Assembly: GCF_009793335.1 (NCBI RefSeq)
Contig: NZ_WING01000001.1
Span: 3,038,001 to 3,102,000, forward strand
Reading direction: 5' to 3'
DNA from: Actinomadura sp. J1-007
GTDB lineage: Bacteria; Actinomycetota; Actinomycetes; Streptosporangiales; Streptosporangiaceae
DNA: 64,000 nucleotides
Shown: positions 61,017-64,000 of the stretch, in pieces
Numbering within the stretch: the first letter of the stretch is position 1
Layout: the number at the start of each line of letters is the position of its first letter
Position numbers and translations under genes: made by a program
The notes under the pieces: generated by a model
The model's database searches: none
What the model saw: only the letters and a program-made list of their open reading frames with translations
Told to the model about the DNA's origin: nothing

Positions 61017-61199
61017 ATGGCCGTGCAGCAGGACCTGAACCGCACGACGGGGCCGCGGACGGGCCGTTCCAAGTTGCGCCGCCGTCTCGTGGTCGTCGGG
61101 GTGCTCGCGGTCGTGACGGCCACGTCCTCGACGCTGCCGCCGCCTCATGGCCTGTTCGGGCACGCCGCCGACTCGGGCGTGACGTCCACCGCCCCATGA
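61017..61199 (+). CDS. small membrane or exported peptide, unknown
   Basis: A 60-residue frame with a clear GGGGAGG ribosome site before ATG 61017. The peptide has a basic segment (SKLRRR), a hydrophobic stretch (LVVVGVLAVVTATSS) and a polar tail (HGLFGHAADSGVTSTAP), i.e. a signal peptide or single membrane helix. It is divergent from the terpene cyclase and ends 5 bp before the convergent methyltransferase. TAGATT at 60963 may be part of its promoter. Family unknown. Confidence 0.6.
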   Translation: MAVQQDLNRTTGPRTGRSKLRRRLVVVGVLAVVTATSSTLPPPHGLFGHAADSGVTSTAP

Positions 61200-61203
61200 T
61201 CGT

Positions 61204-62064
61204 TCAGGGCTTTCGGGCCAGGCCGCAGAACTGGTAGACCGCCGGCGGGAGCCCGCCGATGTCGGTGGCGGGCGGGCGCCAGCGGGAGCAGGAGACCACA
61301 CCGGGTTCCAGCAGTTCCAGGCCGTTGAAGAGGCGTTCCAGCTGGGCGCGGCTGCGCAGGCACATGGGGGCCACTCCGGCGTCGTTGCTCATGTCGACGG
61401 CCTGCTGGGCGGCCTCGCCGTTCACCTCTCCCGTGGGGTGGGCGATCGCCAGGTGGCTGCCGGACGGGACGGCGGCGAGGAGGCGGTCCACGATCCGTTG
61501 CGCCTCAGCGTCGTCGGTGACGAAGTTGAGTATGCCGAGCATCATGATCCCGACGGGCCGCGCGAAGTCCAGCGTCGTCGCGGCCTGGTCCAGGATCGCT
61601 TCAGGGGCGCGCACGTCGGCGTCGATGTAGTCGGTGGCGCCCTCGCGGGTGGAGGTCAGCAGGGCTTGGGCGTGGCGGAGCACCAACGGATCGTTGTCGA
61701 CGTAGACGATGCGGCATTCGGGCGCGATGGCCTGCGCGACCTCGTGGGTGTTGTCGGAGGTCGGCAGCCCCGTTCCCAGATCCAGGAACTGCCTGATCCC
61801 GGCCTCCCGGACCAGATAGGTGACCGCGCGCCCCAGGAATCCCCTGTCGGCGCGGGCGGAGGCGACGATATCGGGGATAACGGCCTGGATCTGGTCGCCG
61901 AGTCCGCGATCGACGCTGTAGTTGTCCTTTCCGCCAAGCCAGTAGTTCCAGACGCGGGCCGTATGGGGGACGAGGGAGTCCCCCACCGGGCCCTGCCGCG
62001 TTTCGAGGGGCGTCTCACGGGGCGTCTCGCGGGGCGGCTCGCGGGGCGTCGATTTGTCGGTCAC
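61204..62064 (-). CDS. SAV2177-family SAM-dependent methyltransferase
   Basis: A 286-residue protein of the SAV2177/DUF574 family, abundant in actinomycetes. Features are TARVWNYWLGGKDNYSVDR, the SAM-binding motif IRQFLDLGTGLPTSDNTHEV, VYVDNDPLVLRHAQALL and HTIDADVR-like acidic motif (YIDADVRAP), then GIMMLGILNFV. The N-terminus has a repeated Pro-Arg-Glu-Thr element. Substrate unknown. GTG 62064 is the start. It is next to, but not clearly in an operon with, the terpene cyclase; a role in modifying the terpene is speculative. Confidence 0.9.
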   Translation of the reverse strand: MTDKSTPREPPRETPRETPLETRQGPVGDSLVPHTARVWNYWLGGKDNYSVDRGLGDQIQAVIPDIVASARADRGFLGRAVTYLVREAGIRQFLDLGTGLPTSDNTHEVAQAIAPECRIVYVDNDPLVLRHAQALLTSTREGATDYIDADVRAPEAILDQAATTLDFARPVGIMMLGILNFVTDDAEAQRIVDRLLAAVPSGSHLAIAHPTGEVNGEAAQQAVDMSNDAGVAPMCLRSRAQLERLFNGLELLEPGVVSCSRWRPPATDIGGLPPAVYQFCGLARKP

Positions 62065-62170
62065 GAGGTGGCCTTCCGTACACGCCGTACATAGGCACTG
62101 TGCGGGACGGGGCGAGCATAGCCCCGCTTAGCGGTCGCCCCGGCTCGCTGCGCTCCGGCAGCCCTGCCGG

Positions 62171-62602
62171 TCAACGTTCCGTCGTCCTCGTCCCGTCGCA
62201 GCCATCGGTCTCGGCCTTGGTGGGGAGGTCGGCTGGCTCCGCCTCGGTGTGACGGTCGGCTGGCTCGGCCTCGATCTCCCGGTACCTGCGTACGCGGGCG
62301 ACGTGTTTGCGACCGTCCTCATTGACCTCGATCAGCGTTTCGTTCGACAGGCCGTGCCGGCGCATGAGCGAGGTGAAGAACGGGGCGACGACCTGGTAAG
62401 CGCGCTGGATGCTCTTCTCGGCGGCTTGCGCGGGCTCGTCGGCGAGCCGTGCGTTGGCATGGTCGCGTGCCTGCGCGGCGATCTGGTCGATCAACGTCTT
62501 GGGGTGTCCGCGCGAGTGCATGGCCTCCTCCAGACCGACGAGCGCCAGGTCCACCAGCGCGGCCGGACGTACGAGGGCGGACCCGTGCGGCTGCCGCGTC
62601 AT
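62171..62602 (-). CDS. hypothetical helical protein with charged repeat tail
   Basis: A 143-residue soluble protein. The first part is helical (LVDLALVGLEEAMHSRGHPK, LIDQIAAQARDHANARL), the middle has FFTSLMRRHGLSNETLIEVN, and the tail repeats Glu-Ala-Glu-Pro-Ala-Asp. I do not recognise the family. Its ATG (62602) overlaps the stop of the upstream 74-residue gene (ATGA), so the two are translated together. Confidence 0.65.
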   Translation of the reverse strand: MTRQPHGSALVRPAALVDLALVGLEEAMHSRGHPKTLIDQIAAQARDHANARLADEPAQAAEKSIQRAYQVVAPFFTSLMRRHGLSNETLIEVNEDGRKHVARVRRYREIEAEPADRHTEAEPADLPTKAETDGCDGTRTTER

Positions 62603-62823
62603 AGCCCCATCGCTTTGCGGATCACGGCCGCGGCCTCGTCGGTGGCTTCGGCGGTGGCGAGCAGCTTCCCGTCAGCCCAGGTGATCCACCATTCGGTGCC
62701 GTAATAGAAGCACCCGAAGTAGGCGGGACGGCGGTCGTATTCGCGGCGAACGACCCGCAATGCGGGCACCGATCCGTTCTCCACGACCGTGCAGAACAGC
62801 CCGGGAATCCGATTCAACGACAC
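62599..62823 (-). CDS. small protein, unknown, coupled to downstream gene
   Basis: A 74-residue protein: SLNRIPGLFCTVVENGSVPA, then FGCFYYGTEWWITWADGKLL and a C-terminal helix (EATDEAAAVIRKAMGL), an alpha/beta arrangement with aromatic residues. GTG 62823 is chosen as the start because the conserved-looking part begins there; upstream in-frame codons are poor. It is divergent from the XRE/DUF397 pair across about 283 bp, an arrangement seen often in actinomycete genomes. Confidence 0.65.
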   Translation of the reverse strand: MSLNRIPGLFCTVVENGSVPALRVVRREYDRRPAYFGCFYYGTEWWITWADGKLLATAEATDEAAAVIRKAMGL

Positions 62824-63106
62824 CGCGAGCCGTCCAAGGCATCGGTGCGGAATTGAACGGAGCGGGTCCGAAGCTGCGTCGCTTGGGGGCGCGGGCACTC
62901 CGTCCGGCGATGTGGACCGGCTGTTGTCTCGCGTACCGGCCGAGAGTCGGAATCGGCTGTGGCGTTCGGCTCGGTGTGCTCCCATATGTCTCACGTCCTC
63001 GCGCTACCGGGAGATCCATCGTTCTGGGGACTGCCAGAATGCGCCCTGCCGAGGTACCTTCGCTACGTTCCCGCACCAGTGGCAACATGCCGAAAGGACG
63101 ATCACA

Positions 63107-63913
63107 GTGGGCCACTCTCTAGATCCAGATCGTTCGTTGTGGCACCTCATAGCCGTTGAGGTGCGGAGGCAGCGCATGGAGCACGGCTTGTCCGCCAACC
63201 AGTTGGCGATCCGTTTGGAGTGCGACCGGTCCACTGTTTCCAGAGTCGAGAACGGGCTCCGGCGACTCTCGGCGGACTACGCGGCGAAGCTGGACGAAAT
63301 GTGGAATCTCGGACGTCTATTCAGCAGGCTCGTTAGGTTCGCGAACGCCACAGACGAGGGCGATTGGTTCACGGGTCTTACGGAACATGAGGCAGTGGCG
63401 ACACATCACCGGATGTGGGAGGCGCTACTTGTGCCCGGACTCCTTCAGACGGAGGGGTACGCGCGAGCCGCGCTCAATGCCGGTCTCGTGGACGACGTGG
63501 AACGTGCACTGAAGACCCGCATGGCTCGTCAAGCAGCCGTGTTCGGGAAGCCCAAGATCCCGCATGTCTCCGTGCTCATCAACTGGGCGGTGCTCGCGCA
63601 ACCGATCGGGCCTCCCGCGATCATGGTGGAGCAACTCGCACACTTGATCGAAATCGGAGAGCTTCCCAACGTCAGCGTGCGCGTGTTGGAACGGGAGGCA
63701 GGCGCGAATGTCGGCCTCGACGGCTCCTTCGCTCTGCTTACAGTCGATGATCGAGATATCGCGTTCGCTGATGCCCCGGAGCGCGGACGGCTCATGCTGG
63801 ACCCGCCGGACGTGCAACGCTTCGGGGTACGGTATGACCGGATATCCAACGTCGCGGCCCCCGTCGGACCGTCGCGGCGACTACTTGAAAAAGCCATGGA
63901 GAGCTACAAATGA
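63107..63913 (+). CDS. XRE-family regulator with DUF5753 domain
   Basis: A 268-residue DNA-binding protein. The N-terminal helix-turn-helix is VRRQRMEHGLSANQLAIRL, CDRSTVSRVENGLRR, and the DUF5753 domain (about residues 80-260) has VPGLLQTEGYARAAL, INWAVLAQPIG and VRVLEREAGANVGLDGSF. Such regulators, paired with DUF397 proteins, are abundant in streptomycetes and relatives (the BldB/WhiJ-like network) and affect development and metabolism. GTG 63107 follows AAAGGA. Its stop overlaps the DUF397 start (ATGA). Confidence 0.92.
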   Translation: MGHSLDPDRSLWHLIAVEVRRQRMEHGLSANQLAIRLECDRSTVSRVENGLRRLSADYAAKLDEMWNLGRLFSRLVRFANATDEGDWFTGLTEHEAVATHHRMWEALLVPGLLQTEGYARAALNAGLVDDVERALKTRMARQAAVFGKPKIPHVSVLINWAVLAQPIGPPAIMVEQLAHLIEIGELPNVSVRVLEREAGANVGLDGSFALLTVDDRDIAFADAPERGRLMLDPPDVQRFGVRYDRISNVAAPVGPSRRLLEKAMESYK

Positions 63914-64000
63914 CCCAGTGGCGCAAATCCAGCCGGAGCAACACGAGCGGCGGACAGTGCGTGGAAGTTGCTTCGTTCGTCGGCAACGTGGGTGTTCGCG
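63910..64000 (+). CDS. DUF397-domain protein (5' part only)
   Basis: The first 30 codons read MTQWRKSSRSNTSGGQCVEV and continue to the window edge. WRKSSRS.. .GxCVEVA is the start of DUF397, a short domain that works as partner of the XRE/DUF5753 regulator encoded just upstream; the starts overlap by 4 bp. Confidence 0.9.
   Translation, partial: MTQWRKSSRSNTSGGQCVEVASFVGNVGVR

Overview
The window is very GC-rich, uses many GTG and a few TTG starts, packs genes into translationally coupled ATGA/GTGA overlaps, and carries families typical of Actinomycetota: PknG/GlnX/GlnH, SAV2177-type methyltransferase, XRE-DUF5753 with DUF397, DUF3151, and an ECF sigma factor fused to its own anti-sigma domain. 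A filamentous actinomycete (Streptosporangiales/Thermomonosporaceae-like) fits best; the genus cannot be fixed from sequence alone. I saw no rRNA, tRNA, CRISPR array, insertion sequence or prophage. It looks like an ordinary chromosomal arm.

Layout. 1-4.3 kb: a 5'-complete recQ cut by the left edge, a HAD phosphatase, a small membrane protein, a divergent SnoaL/HxlR pair and a holin-family membrane protein. 4.3-7.3 kb: a large coiled-coil protein, split by two single-base frame breaks, whose two ends look like a degenerate superfamily-1 helicase core. 7.4-11.7 kb: a CDF cation exporter and two CNNM/CBS 'hemolysin' membrane proteins, with a 60-bp minisatellite between them. 12.1-22.9 kb: a seven-gene operon (helical protein, PknG kinase, PP2C phosphatase, VWA protein, FHA protein, GlnX sensor, GlnH binding lipoprotein) that joins amino-acid sensing to a kinase/phosphatase/VWA triad. 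22.9-31 kb: STAS protein, alkaline phosphatase, plsC (frame-broken), lipoprotein, NfeD-like protein plus flotillin, NrtR-like Nudix regulator and an aromatic/histidinol-phosphate aminotransferase. 31-41 kb: a GGDEF-fold HTH regulator, murA, MOSC, purB coupled to ltrA, a phosphotransferase and a PhoD-like phosphatase.

41-48 kb: a second degenerate GGDEF-like protein divergent from a 975-residue membrane-anchored ECF sigma factor, then an NYN ribonuclease-fold protein with a hexapeptide-repeat linker and a TPR protein. 48-59 kb: housekeeping genes with mycobacteria-like gene order (pyrE, dedA, fba, DUF3151, purA), GDPD, corA and purD, together with an HxlR regulator whose probable operator recurs in front of a GNAT gene. 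59-64 kb: an RsbW-like ATPase, a terpene cyclase of the 2-methylisoborneol-synthase/encapsulin-cargo type, a SAV2177 methyltransferase, and an XRE/DUF397 pair cut by the right edge.

A recurring theme is single missing G/C bases in short homopolymers (fba, plsC, twice in the coiled-coil gene, possibly one hemolysin tail). Because two of these are housekeeping genes, sequence error is the simplest explanation; the intact reading is described in each entry.
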